Assembly (NCBI RefSeq): GCF_000214175.1
Contig: NC_015564.1
Location: 3,906,001 to 3,970,000, forward strand
Direction of reading: 5' to 3'
Length of the DNA stretch: 64,000 nucleotides
Origin: Hoyosella subflava DQS3-9A1
GTDB taxonomy: Bacteria > Actinomycetota > Actinomycetes > Mycobacteriales > Mycobacteriaceae
Each line of letters starts with the position of its first letter. Position 1 is the first letter of the stretch. This document shows positions 38,079-46,270 of this stretch, piece after piece. The notes beneath the pieces were generated by a model. The model searched no databases. It was not told where the DNA came from and saw nothing but the letters and a program-made list of their open reading frames with translations. A program made the position numbers and the translations under genes.

Positions 38079-38856
38079 GGCGACGCACCTCCCCCTTGAG
38101 TACGTCGGTTATCTCTGACGCCAGCGTCGACACCTCGGGCGATTCAATTCGCCGAGGACGCGTGATATTGACGTCGAATGTCGTAAGAATCTTCCCGGGA
38201 CGGCTTGAAAGAACCACAACTCGATCTGCAAGGCGCGCGGCTTCGCGGACGTTGTGAGTGACGAAAATGACGGTGAGGCCCCGTTCGCGCCACAGGCGCT
38301 CCAGCTCACCGTGCAGTACATCACGAGTCATCGCGTCGAGCGCCCCGAAGGGCTCATCCATCAGCAGCACGTCCGCATCCTGCGCGAATGCGCGAGCGAT
38401 CGCGACACGCTGACGCATACCGCCGGAAAGCTCGTGCGGGCGCTTCCCCACGAAGGCGTCCAAGTGAACCGCTGCGAGCAGTTCCCGTGCCCGCTGTTTA
38501 CGCTCACGGCGGCCCACGCCGCGCAGCTTGAGCGCGAGCTCTACATTGGCAGCCACAGTGAGCCAGGGGAAGAGTGCGGACTCCTGGAACATAAGCGCTG
38601 CGCGGCCCTGTACGCGCACCGAGCCGTCGGTTGGTTTGTCGAGCCCAGAAATGAGGTTCAGCAGGGTGCTTTTTCCGCAGCCAGACGCGCCGACCAGGCA
38701 TAGGAACTCGCCTTTTGTGACATCGAGAGTGACACGGTCGAGCGCTTGAACAGCTGTTTTTCCGTGACCGTACGTCTTGCTGACGTGGTCGAGGGTGACG
38801 GCTGCGCCAGCGTGTTCGACCACCGCCGCACGTGAGCCGGACGCGAGGATGCTCAT
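38068..38856 (-). CDS. ssuB: Sulfonate/nitrate-type ABC ATPase (left copy)
   Basis: The 262-residue ATPase has Walker A GASGCGKST, signature LSGGMRQRVAIARAF, Walker B VLLMDEPFGALD and switch FVTHNVREA. Its first 25 residues (MSILASGSRAAVVEHAG..V.LD) reappear in the truncated ssuB of the right copy. The ATG overlaps the ssuA stop as ATGA. Confidence 0.9.
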   Translation of the reverse strand: MSILASGSRAAVVEHAGAAVTLDHVSKTYGHGKTAVQALDRVTLDVTKGEFLCLVGASGCGKSTLLNLISGLDKPTDGSVRVQGRAALMFQESALFPWLTVAANVELALKLRGVGRRERKQRARELLAAVHLDAFVGKRPHELSGGMRQRVAIARAFAQDADVLLMDEPFGALDAMTRDVLHGELERLWRERGLTVIFVTHNVREAARLADRVVVLSSRPGKILTTFDVNITRPRRIESPEVSTLASEITDVLKGEVRRHGR

Positions 38857-39923
38857 GAGTCAGACACCTCCGGTGCGCTGCGCTCCCGGAGGAGTTCATT
38901 GAGAATCGCGAGGTCGTAAATCCCGTCCAGATCCACCGGCTCCAGCAATCCCGCCGCGATCGCGTCGTCCGCGGATTCCTGCAGGGAAGACGCAATCGGA
39001 TCTGGCGTGAACTCGAGGTTCTGCCACGCGGCTGCGATCAGTTCGGCTGACAGTCGCGTCCCGATCGCGTTCTCGATTCCGTCCAGCGCAATAGTCTGTG
39101 CCTCATCTGGGTTGGCGTTCACGAAATCGAGCGCGTCGAGGTGAGCCGAAAGGATGGCTCGCACGATCTCCGGGTTGCTGTCGAGGAACGATGTCGACGC
39201 GAGGATGTGCGTCGTAACGTACTGCCCGTTGGGCCAGAGGTCACGCTCATCAATGAGCACCTTGCCCCCCGCCTCATCTATCAGTCGTGTCGCCCATGGT
39301 TCCGGAACCCACGCACCATCGAGGTCACCCTGCTGAAAGGCCTGGAGTACGTCCGCATTCGCCATCGATCTAATCGACACATCACCGCCGCCCCGCGTAT
39401 CGGTTTGGAGGCCCTGCTCGGCAAGCCAGGCGCGCAGCGCGACATCCTGCGTGTTCCCAATCGGCTGCGGCGAAGCAAGTGTCGCACCTTGAAGGTCTTC
39501 CGGGCCGTCGATGCCGTCCCGTACAACGAAGAATGCACCACCAGAGGTGGAGCCGGAGACCAAGCGCACCGCTTCTCCGTTTGAGCGCTGGAAGGCGTTG
39601 ATCGCCGGGTTGGGCCCAATGTAGGTGAGGTCGATCGCACCAGCCAGGAGCGCCTGCGCCGCCTCGCCACCCGCATTGAAATAGTGCACTTCGAGTTCTA
39701 CGTCGTCGCCCAGCGCATCTTGGAGAAGGCCATTCTCCACGCCAACGAGCGCGGGTGCGTGCGTGACGTTCGGGAACATGCCCACGCGGACGACGGAGCC
39801 AGCTGCTGCCCCTTCGTTCTGATGCGCACTGGTACAGCCGGAAACGGCCAGCCCAAGACCGAGGACTACAGCGACTAACCGTGCGGTGACCGACCAGCGG
39901 CCACCCTTCCGACTCATTTTCAT
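38853..39923 (-). CDS. ssuA: Sulfonate-type ABC substrate-binding lipoprotein (left copy)
   Basis: The 356-residue lipoprotein has lipobox AVSGC (Cys about 28) and an SsuA/TauA fold: VGMFPNVTHAPALVGVENGL, the helix-turn AINAFQRSNGEAVRLVSG, and PNGQYVTTHILAST. ATG 39923 (MKMSRK) is chosen over an upstream start. The right-copy SsuA at 51691 is nearly the same protein, roughly 85-90 percent identical by eye. It captures an alkyl or aryl organosulfur compound for SsuBC; the ligand is not determinable. Confidence 0.88.
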   Translation of the reverse strand: MKMSRKGGRWSVTARLVAVVLGLGLAVSGCTSAHQNEGAAAGSVVRVGMFPNVTHAPALVGVENGLLQDALGDDVELEVHYFNAGGEAAQALLAGAIDLTYIGPNPAINAFQRSNGEAVRLVSGSTSGGAFFVVRDGIDGPEDLQGATLASPQPIGNTQDVALRAWLAEQGLQTDTRGGGDVSIRSMANADVLQAFQQGDLDGAWVPEPWATRLIDEAGGKVLIDERDLWPNGQYVTTHILASTSFLDSNPEIVRAILSAHLDALDFVNANPDEAQTIALDGIENAIGTRLSAELIAAAWQNLEFTPDPIASSLQESADDAIAAGLLEPVDLDGIYDLAILNELLRERSAPEVSDS

Positions 39924-39942
39924 GAATCGGAAGCATACGGGT

Positions 39943-39984
39943 GTGGGAAAGCATTCCACAAACCGATGCGGGAAGATTTCCCAC
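39943..39984. promoter_or_regulatory. Twin palindromic operator before ssuA (left copy)
   Basis: GTGGGAAAGCATTCCAC (39943-39959) and GCGGGAAGATTTCCCAC (39968-39984) are imperfect inverted repeats about 25 bases apart, on the same DNA face by spacing. The right copy has the same pair in better form (52778-52818). They lie 20-61 bases upstream of the ssuA ATG and probably bind a dimeric regulator of organosulfur use. Confidence 0.6.
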
Positions 39985-40060
39985 AAACTGGATGCGGATA
40001 CCGATCATTCTGACGACAACCCTGTCTCCTGCTGCATGCCCGTGGTTGGGACCGATTAAT

Positions 40061-40100
40061 CGCCCCCGCACACCAGATACCGTGCGGGGGCGCATTCTTT
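40061..40100. terminator. GC-rich hairpin terminator (left copy)
   Basis: An 11-bp perfect stem (CGCCCCCGCAC / GTGCGGGGGCG, 40061-40071 with 40082-40092) is followed by CATTCTTT. It is the paralogue of the terminator at 53911 and originally separated the TauD and StyA-like genes. Confidence 0.65.
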
Positions 40101-40116
40101 CGTCAGAGACGACGGC

Positions 40117-40863
40117 TCATACTCGCGCCGCAGCCAGCGGTGACGCGGTGAATCCACTGCTTGGCGCGAAGCGTGAGAGGACTTCGTCACTGGGTTCACC
40201 TGCTATCTCAGAGTTGAGGGCCAGCACATCTTCTCGGTCCTTGAGGGCTTTGAGCCGGTCCGGCTCAGACAGGAACCCAAACAGCGCCGCCGCCACACGC
40301 TCGCTCACAGCTGCGGCTGGGAAGAGCAACTCTGAATGAGATGCGTACTTCCTATCGCCCAGGAAAAGCCTGGTGACTTCCGCCGAGGCATTGCCTCGCT
40401 CCTCCCAGTGTCTGTCGAATTGCTCCCGGAGCCAGTCGGCGCTGAACTCGCCCTTGTGTGAGGCTGCCGCAGCAACAAAAGCAGCGACCTGCACGATAGC
40501 GTTCTGTGCCCCTTGCCCCGCCAGCGGATCGAACGCGATGGCCGCATCTCCAATAGCTGCCACCGCATGGCCGCCGCTCGTCGTGCCGACAGCCCTGCGG
40601 ACCGTGGGAGTCACCACCCCGCGCAGCCACGAATGCGGATCCGAGTCGATCGCTTCGAGCTTTTCCACCTCGGACGCCTCGTTAGGAAAGTACTCACGGT
40701 AAAAGTCGATGACTGCGCGCCGTGCGCTGTGCACATCGGTTGCCCGTGTGAAGTGCTGAAGCGGTCAATCCGGTCGGCAGCTCGCAGCCGGACGTCCACA
40801 CCCTGTGCTACGTAACCAAACTCGGGGTCGAACTCGAGAATTTCGCCGCGATCGTCACCGTAA
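40117..40863 (-). pseudogene. StyA-like flavin monooxygenase remnant (left copy)
   Basis: The frame at 40117-40734 codes the last 200 or so residues of a protein matching 53969-54590 of the intact gene (FYREYFPNEAS, AAIGDAAIAFDPLAGQGAQNA, SSGFTASPLA at the end). Upstream, at 40758-40863, comes a stretch nearly identical to 54968-55073, far closer to the N-terminus of the intact gene. About 375 bases in between are deleted and the frame is lost. The N-terminal FAD motif is gone, so the gene cannot be functional. Confidence 0.8.
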
Positions 40864-40951
40864 CGCTCACGGTCTCGTCACGACCGCGTCATCTTCCCAT
40901 GACCCCTCCCAGAGTTTGTACAACACTTCCAGCTATTCATCGGCATGGTCG
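40864..40951 (-). pseudogene. DszA-like monooxygenase scrap (left copy)
   Basis: About 88 bases match 56213-56302, inside the intact DszA-like gene (coding for DEYLEVLYKLWEGSWEDDAVVRD), with about three differences and one inserted base. Both ends are deletion joints. It has no coding potential. Confidence 0.75.
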
Positions 40952-41040
40952 TGTGGCGATCCAGAGCGAGCCCCGACGAGGTGATCGAGGCACCGCCTAC
41001 CTCGAAGAGCCGCGACGTCGCATCGAGCACAAGGCATTTG
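40952..41040 (-). pseudogene. DszC-like monooxygenase scrap (left copy)
   Basis: About 88 bases match 56899-56985 of the intact DszC-like gene (coding LVLDATSRLFEVGGASITSSG), with roughly 10 differences. It is followed by about 120 bases with no recognisable gene before the stop of the transporter at 41159. Confidence 0.75.
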
Positions 41041-41158
41041 GAACGTAAGATGGTTGGAGCTGAGTCCACGCTTCAGGTCCGCAGTTTGAGGCCACAGCAC
41101 GCAAATTGTAGAGAGACCCGGGCACCGCTCACTCGGAGCGTCCAGCGGGAGGCTGGGG

Positions 41159-42565
41159 TTAGAGCAGTGTGGCTGCTAGCAGTGGCGTCAGAAGCGATAC
41201 GAGAAGCAGTGTCAACGTTCCTCCAAACCGGGTCGCGATCGTCGCGAAGGGAAGAAGGTTCATTCGCTCCGACGCAGACAGGACTGCTAGGTCACCGGAA
41301 CCGCCGGTGTCTGCCATGATGAGGCCGGGAACGATTGCGGAATCAATAAAGTACATCTTGACTAGAAGGCCGAACAAGCCTGCAGCGAGCCCGGATATCA
41401 CGACCGCGGCGACAATGAGGAAAACGAACTGTCCGTCGCCGAGGACGGCAATGACGTCGGCGATGGTGATCTTCGTGGTACTCAAGGCAATTAGCAGCGG
41501 CGGAACGAGGCCGGTGACGAACCAGTCACCGAGGTGCGAGCTGGCCGTCTCGAGTTCGAGCGGCAAGAGTTTGGCGATTTTCAGGACGATAGTGACCAGG
41601 ACAGCCCAGGCGTAGGCATGAATATTTGGAACCAGCGCCGAGAGCATAGTAGCGCCGATAAATATGGCACCGGCGATGAGCAGCCCCTGCGTAAGGCCAG
41701 TGAAGGTTGCCGTGGTGACTGGAGCGGGTTGCTTGAGGTCTGCAGCGTTGCTCTTGACTCGGAGGAGCTGGCCGTTGCCGTTGAAGCCGACCCACGTCCT
41801 GCCGCGTCGCTTACCGACTCCGCTGAAGATCGCCGCAGCGAAGATGCAGACGATGTTGGCAACTAAGACTGCGCTGAGCAGGGCGGGGAAGAAGTCGTCA
41901 GGCGTTCCGCCGACAGCTTGCGCATACATCTCGCTCATGGGGATCGCCCCAATGGGCAGTCCTCCGGCCATCACTGGCGCAGCAATGAGCAACATTGCCC
42001 GACCGAATCCGTAGCCGATTGCGGCGCCGACGAGGCCGATCAGTAGGAGCGTTGCTGCGATCGTTCCGATAACGGGGACGATGAAGCGTACCCCGGCTTT
42101 GACGATCAACTTTCTGGGCATCCCCAAGATGGCACCTACGATGATGACAATGAGGATGAAGTCCATCGCGCCTTGTTCGTCAACGAACGCGTCGAACAAG
42201 GCGATCGTACTCTCGGGCATCACACCCAAGTAGACGAGAGTTGCCGGAACAAACAGGCAGAGAATGACTGGAAGGCCGAAGTCCCTCAGATAAGGAACCT
42301 TCTGTCCGATCCACATAAGGATTCCGGCGAAGGCGATCGCGGCCGCAAACCCGGCAATCAGCGAGGTCGGGAGGGTGCCAGTGAGGCTAGCGACCACAAT
42401 GACGGCGAAGAGGACTAGGAAGTACTCGGCCGGCATACCCGAAATGACCGGCCACCGCCTCCGGCGGTCGGCGGTCGGTGGCTTGCCTCCCGTGCCGGAA
42501 GATGCCTCAGGATCAGATTGCTCCCGGGTGGATGTTGCGACGGGATCTGGTGCTTGGGTGGTCAT
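41159..42565 (-). CDS. 2-hydroxycarboxylate transporter family symporter
   Basis: The 468-residue protein has about 11-12 membrane helices after a polar N-terminus of about 45 residues. It matches the 2HCT (CitS/CimH/MleP) family through two reentrant loops: GGLPIGAIPMSEMYAQ near residue 220, and GGSGDLAVLSASERMNLLPFA followed by TRFGG near the C-terminus. These carriers import citrate, malate, citramalate or related 2-hydroxy acids with Na+ or H+. ATG 42565 is chosen (AGGAG 7 bases upstream). It is transcribed away from the dehydratase genes. Confidence 0.88.
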   Translation of the reverse strand: MTTQAPDPVATSTREQSDPEASSGTGGKPPTADRRRRWPVISGMPAEYFLVLFAVIVVASLTGTLPTSLIAGFAAAIAFAGILMWIGQKVPYLRDFGLPVILCLFVPATLVYLGVMPESTIALFDAFVDEQGAMDFILIVIIVGAILGMPRKLIVKAGVRFIVPVIGTIAATLLLIGLVGAAIGYGFGRAMLLIAAPVMAGGLPIGAIPMSEMYAQAVGGTPDDFFPALLSAVLVANIVCIFAAAIFSGVGKRRGRTWVGFNGNGQLLRVKSNAADLKQPAPVTTATFTGLTQGLLIAGAIFIGATMLSALVPNIHAYAWAVLVTIVLKIAKLLPLELETASSHLGDWFVTGLVPPLLIALSTTKITIADVIAVLGDGQFVFLIVAAVVISGLAAGLFGLLVKMYFIDSAIVPGLIMADTGGSGDLAVLSASERMNLLPFATIATRFGGTLTLLLVSLLTPLLAATLL

Positions 42566-42776
42566 GGGGCTCCTACCTGGAACGGCCAGCGCCTCTCGGC
42601 GTGTGAACTTCATCACTGTCAGATGACTGTTGTATAGCTCACACTCCCCGGCAAGCGCGCTCCAGGAAATATCCACCAGGTGTTCAAAGGCGGCTCAGGG
42701 GGACGGCTCAATTTGAGCAGTTGGCATCACGACGCACGGATTTACTGTACCGGCAACTCGATTGAAGGGTCCTCGA

Positions 42777-43271
42777 TCAGCCATTGATCCGCCCCGAATT
42801 TTGATCCGTTCGCAACTTCGCCACTATCGGGATTGAGCGTGGCCACACCCTTCGACTGAGCACGATCTCCGAACGGGTGCGGAGAACACCCTCGGTTCCG
42901 TTCACTTCTTGGAGCACTTCCCCGAAGTGTGAGTTGTCTCTGGCCACGAACCGACATAGCAGATCCCCATCACCCGAGACGGTGTTCGCCTCGATCAGCT
43001 CCGGAATCCGAGTCAGCCGATCCAGCGTCGGCTCCAGGTGGCTTTGCGCGATGTGGACGTGAACGAACGCCATGACGGTGTACCCCAATGGGGCGAGGTC
43101 GATCTGAGGACGCCAACTCACGAGGACCCCGGAACTCTCAAGCTTGTTGATCCTGGACTGGGCGGTATTACGTGCAATGTTTAGCCGTCGCGAGTACTCC
43201 CGCACGCCGGCGCGTGGCTCCTCCACGATCAGTCGAAGCAGGTCCAGGTCGAGCTTGTCAAAATCCAGCAC
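42777..43271 (-). CDS. Lrp/AsnC-family transcriptional regulator
   Basis: GTG 43271 (GGGAG 7 bases upstream) gives 164 residues with an N-terminal helix-turn-helix (LDLDLLRLIVEEPRAGVREYSRRL..ARNTAQSRINKLESSG). A C-terminal RAM ligand-binding domain follows (VMAFVHVHIAQ, SGDGDLLCRFVARD). The gene is divergent from the LeuC-like gene, so the palindrome at 43412 is a natural operator. The 211-base gap to the transporter probably holds the transporter promoter. The effector is likely the imported acid or its oxo-acid product (inference). Confidence 0.88.
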   Translation of the reverse strand: MLDFDKLDLDLLRLIVEEPRAGVREYSRRLNIARNTAQSRINKLESSGVLVSWRPQIDLAPLGYTVMAFVHVHIAQSHLEPTLDRLTRIPELIEANTVSGDGDLLCRFVARDNSHFGEVLQEVNGTEGVLRTRSEIVLSRRVWPRSIPIVAKLRTDQNSGRING

Positions 43272-43411
43272 TTTAGCACTCCCAAAGGTTGGTCCCGAGT
43301 GGGCAAAGTTGCTCCATATGCGCATTTGGCAGCCGTTTACCGGAGCTGTTCTGAGCATGTGGTAGCAATCTCCACACGCAGACTCTACACCCGGCACATA
43401 GGCTCGTATGT

Positions 43412-43424
43412 TGTGTGTCACACA
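43412..43424. promoter_or_regulatory. Inverted repeat in the regulator/dehydratase divergent promoter
   Basis: TGTGTGTCACACA is an inverted repeat located 42 bases before the LeuC-like start and 141 before the Lrp-type start. Lrp-type proteins bind short AT-flanked inverted repeats, so this is a candidate operator. It could also be chance. Confidence 0.4.
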
Positions 43425-43465
43425 GATGGCCAGTACCGCCTGGGCAGAAGAGAGCGAGCCGAACT

Positions 43466-44872
43466 ATGGGGAACACACTTGCCGACAAGATCTGGAACAA
43501 CCACCTCGTTCGCGAGGCCGATGGCGAACCCGATGTTGTCTATATCGACATGCATCTGCTGCACGAGGTCAACACCCCGGTCGCCTTTGAGAACCTCCGC
43601 ACGCAAGGACGGGCGGTGCGCCGACCTGATCTGACATTGGGGACCATCGATCACCAGAATCCCACCGACGATCTGCTACGTGAGATGACGAACCCGGCCG
43701 GCGAAGCCCAGATCACTCTGATGGAGCGGAACTGCCGCGAGTTCGGGATAGAGCTGTATTCCCTGCGTGATCCGCAACGTGGAATCGCCCATGTCATCGG
43801 CCCCGAGCTGGGTCTAACCCAGCCCGGGATGACTCTGGTGTGTTGTGACTCCCACACCAGTACCCACGGGGCGTTCGGTGTCCTGGCGTTCGGCATCGGC
43901 ACCAGTCAGGTCGAGCATGTCCTGGCTACACAGACGCTGCCCATGGTCCGAATGAAGAACATGCGCGTCACGGTCGACGGCCGGCTCCAGCCGGGCGTCA
44001 CCGCCAAGGACCTCATCCTGGAGATAATCGCCCACATCGGCACCTCTGGGGGTCAGGGGCACGTCATCGAATATCAAGGAGAGGCGGTCCGTTCTTTGTC
44101 GATGGAGGGACGGATGACCCTCTGCAATATGTCGATCGAGGCGGGCGCCCGCGCCGGCCTGGTCGCCCCGGACGAGATGACCATCGAGTATCTCCGTGGA
44201 CGCCCCCACGTTCCGAGCGGCCCCGCGTTCGACGAGGAGGTCGAGTACTGGCGGACGTTCCGGACCGACGACGACGCCGTATTTCACAAGGAGGTGCGGA
44301 TCAACGGTTCGGCCGTGCGTCCACGGGTCTCGTGGGGCACAACTCCCGCGCAATCCGTTCCCCTCGGCGAAGCCGTGCCAACACCGAACTCCTATAACTC
44401 ACCCGTGGCCGTGTCCGCGGCGGAAAGAGCCCTGCAGTACATGGACCTACAGCCTGGTGATCGTACCGATGAAATCATGATCGACTCGATCTTTATCGGT
44501 TCGTGCACGAATGGCCGAATCGAAGATCTACGGGCGGTCGCAGACGTATGGAGGGGCCGCAAGGTCTCACCGACAGTGCAGGTCTACCTCGTCCCCGGCT
44601 CAGAGGCGGTGCGCAGGCAGGCAGTCGAAGAGGGTCTCGACCAGGTCTTTGCCGAGGCAGGAGTGGAACTACGACATTCGGGCTGTTCCATGTGCGTCGC
44701 CGTCAACGAAGACCGCCTGCGCCCCGGTCAACGGTCGGCCTCTACCAACAACCGCAATTTCGAGGGCCGCCAGGGGCAGGGCGCTCGCACACACCTGGTG
44801 TCCCCGGCAGTCGCCGCAGCGAGTGCGGTCACCGGACGTATCACCGATCCCATAAACATCAAGGACCAGTGA
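43466..44872 (+). CDS. LeuC-like aconitase-family dehydratase, large subunit
   Basis: The 468-residue protein is a 4Fe-4S dehydratase of the 3-isopropylmalate/homoaconitate/dimethylmalate group. Cluster ligands are in [25 protein letters not shown] and [12 protein letters not shown]; substrate-loop residues HEVNTPVAF and [12 protein letters not shown] are present. Context (a transporter for hydroxy acids, an RraA-like lyase, a 2-oxoacid oxidoreductase, no leuA or leuB) argues against leucine synthesis. It more likely moves a hydroxyl group on a branched 2-hydroxy diacid such as citramalate. It overlaps the small subunit as TGATG. Confidence 0.85.
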   Translation: MGNTLADKIWNNHLVREADGEPDVVYIDMHLLHEVNTPVAFENLRTQGRAVRRPDLTLGTIDHQNPTDDLLREMTNPAGEAQITLMERNCREFGIELYSLRDPQRGIAHVIGPELGLTQPGMTLVCCDSHTSTHGAFGVLAFGIGTSQVEHVLATQTLPMVRMKNMRVTVDGRLQPGVTAKDLILEIIAHIGTSGGQGHVIEYQGEAVRSLSMEGRMTLCNMSIEAGARAGLVAPDEMTIEYLRGRPHVPSGPAFDEEVEYWRTFRTDDDAVFHKEVRINGSAVRPRVSWGTTPAQSVPLGEAVPTPNSYNSPVAVSAAERALQYMDLQPGDRTDEIMIDSIFIGSCTNGRIEDLRAVADVWRGRKVSPTVQVYLVPGSEAVRRQAVEEGLDQVFAEAGVELRHSGCSMCVAVNEDRLRPGQRSASTNNRNFEGRQGQGARTHLVSPAVAAASAVTGRITDPINIKDQ

Positions 44873-45489
44873 TGGAAAAGTTCATCTCCCACACCGGCAT
44901 CGGCGCTCCTCTGCGAGTGACCGACGTCGATACCGACCAGATTTTCCCCGCGCGATTCTGCGAGGGAACCGGCAAGGACGGCCTCGGCGATGCGCTGTTC
45001 GCCGACTGGCGAGCGAACCCCGACTTCGTGCTTAGCCGCCCGGAGTACCGAGGTGCGTCCGTCATCGTCGCTGGTGAGGACTTCGGCACAGGATCGTCCC
45101 GCGAGTGGGCAGTCTGGGCCCTACAGGGATACGGGATCCGCGTCATCATCGCTCCCCGCTTCGGGGACATCTTCCGCGGAAACTCACTCCAGAACGGTCT
45201 GCTCACAATTGAACAACCGCAACATGTGATCGACCAGATTTGGAGGTCTCTCGAAACTCATCCCCACGAGGAGATCACCGTCGATCTCGCACAGCTGGAG
45301 ATCCGGGTCGACGGGGCGACGTACGAGTTCGTCCTCGACGGACATACCCGATGGCGCCTGCTCAACGGCCTCGACGACATCGTTCTAACCCTCGAACACG
45401 TGGATCTCATCAACAGTTACGAAAGCCACCGACGCTCCACTCTGCCGACCGCGTGGCGTGTCCCCGCCCCCGGAGCCGACCGTGGCTGA
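44872..45489 (+). CDS. LeuD-like dehydratase, small subunit
   Basis: This 205-residue swivelling domain partners the large subunit. It shows DVDTDQIFPARF, the substrate-contact loop GEDFGTGSSREWAVWAL, and FGDIFRGNSLQNGLL. Length and order match LeuD. GTG 45482 of the next gene overlaps its end. Confidence 0.88.
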   Translation: MEKFISHTGIGAPLRVTDVDTDQIFPARFCEGTGKDGLGDALFADWRANPDFVLSRPEYRGASVIVAGEDFGTGSSREWAVWALQGYGIRVIIAPRFGDIFRGNSLQNGLLTIEQPQHVIDQIWRSLETHPHEEITVDLAQLEIRVDGATYEFVLDGHTRWRLLNGLDDIVLTLEHVDLINSYESHRRSTLPTAWRVPAPGADRG

Positions 45490-46243
45490 CGTCTCCGCCC
45501 GCCTGACCGGGGCGGTTCCCGCGTCCAAGATCTGCCGCGTCGATGTCCCACGATACGACGAGCACCACGCGACCACCCTGCTCGCACTCGACGACATGTC
45601 GGCGGCCGTCGCCGACGCCCTCGACAAGTTGGGCGTGGGCGCGGATATCGATACCGAGTCCTTGCGCCCGATTCTGCCCGACAACCGGGTCTGTGGGCCG
45701 GCCGTCACCCTCCGCTACCGGCCTCTCCCCGGTTCTCCTGCCCGAAACCGGGAGAACGGAGAGGGCACTGTCTTCGGCGACCGCGACCTGTATGGACTGG
45801 GGCAGGCCGGTGACGTTGCTGTATTTGACTGCTCCGGGGCACGCTCCGGAGCAGTGGTCGGTGCGCTCTCCGCGCGGTGGGCGGTCAAGGCCGGCATCGT
45901 CGGCTGCATCGTCGACGGGCCGATCCGCGACACCGCCTCGATTGAGGAGGCCGGGCTGCCCGTCTGGAGCGCCACCCGCCGCCCGATGGCCGCCCGGTAC
46001 CGCTATGACCTAGTTGAACTCAACGGAACTGTGTCACTTCGGGACCACGCTGTCACTCCCGGTGACTACATCGTCGCCGACCGAGACGGGGTGTGCATCA
46101 TCCCGTTCGCCGCCGTACCAGATGTAGTCGATCACTGCCTCGCCGCGCAGCGGGACGAGTCCGCCTTCATCGACCGCATCGATGCAGCCAGCTCGCTCGA
46201 AGAGCTCATCGCCGGTCTCGGACCGGGACCCAACCCGGCCTGA
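45482..46243 (+). CDS. RraA-like aldolase/decarboxylase
   Basis: GTG 45482 gives 253 residues, longer than RNase regulator RraA (about 160) but with its core. The core includes GPAVTLRYR, DVAVFDCSGARSGAVVGALSARWAVKAGIVGCIVDG (class II pyruvate aldolase-like metal/substrate region) and GDYIVADRDGVCIIP. Family members cleave 4-hydroxy-4-methyl-2-oxoglutarate or 4-carboxy-4-hydroxy-2-oxoadipate and also decarboxylate oxaloacetate. In this cluster it may cleave or decarboxylate the product of the dehydratase. The extended N-terminus is unexplained. Confidence 0.8.
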   Translation: MADVSARLTGAVPASKICRVDVPRYDEHHATTLLALDDMSAAVADALDKLGVGADIDTESLRPILPDNRVCGPAVTLRYRPLPGSPARNRENGEGTVFGDRDLYGLGQAGDVAVFDCSGARSGAVVGALSARWAVKAGIVGCIVDGPIRDTASIEEAGLPVWSATRRPMAARYRYDLVELNGTVSLRDHAVTPGDYIVADRDGVCIIPFAAVPDVVDHCLAAQRDESAFIDRIDAASSLEELIAGLGPGPNPA

Positions 46244-46270
46244 CACGCATCAACCGTAGAAGGAAAACTC

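Larger units (their letters stand above)
38853..41040 (-). repeat. Left copy of duplicated organosulfur locus (decayed)
   Basis: This segment is paralogous to 51691-56985. Shared items in order are ssuA, its twin-palindrome promoter, a GC-rich hairpin, and parts of the StyA-like, DszA-like and DszC-like genes. The TauD gene and most of the monooxygenase genes are missing, removed by at least four deletions with joints near 40050, 40757, 40864 and 40951. Confidence 0.8.

Noticed and set aside
40878-41069. Minus-strand 63-codon frame with partial similarity to the DszC-like protein
   Set aside because: It only reads through the joined DszC-like and DszA-like scraps, the latter out of frame; not a gene.
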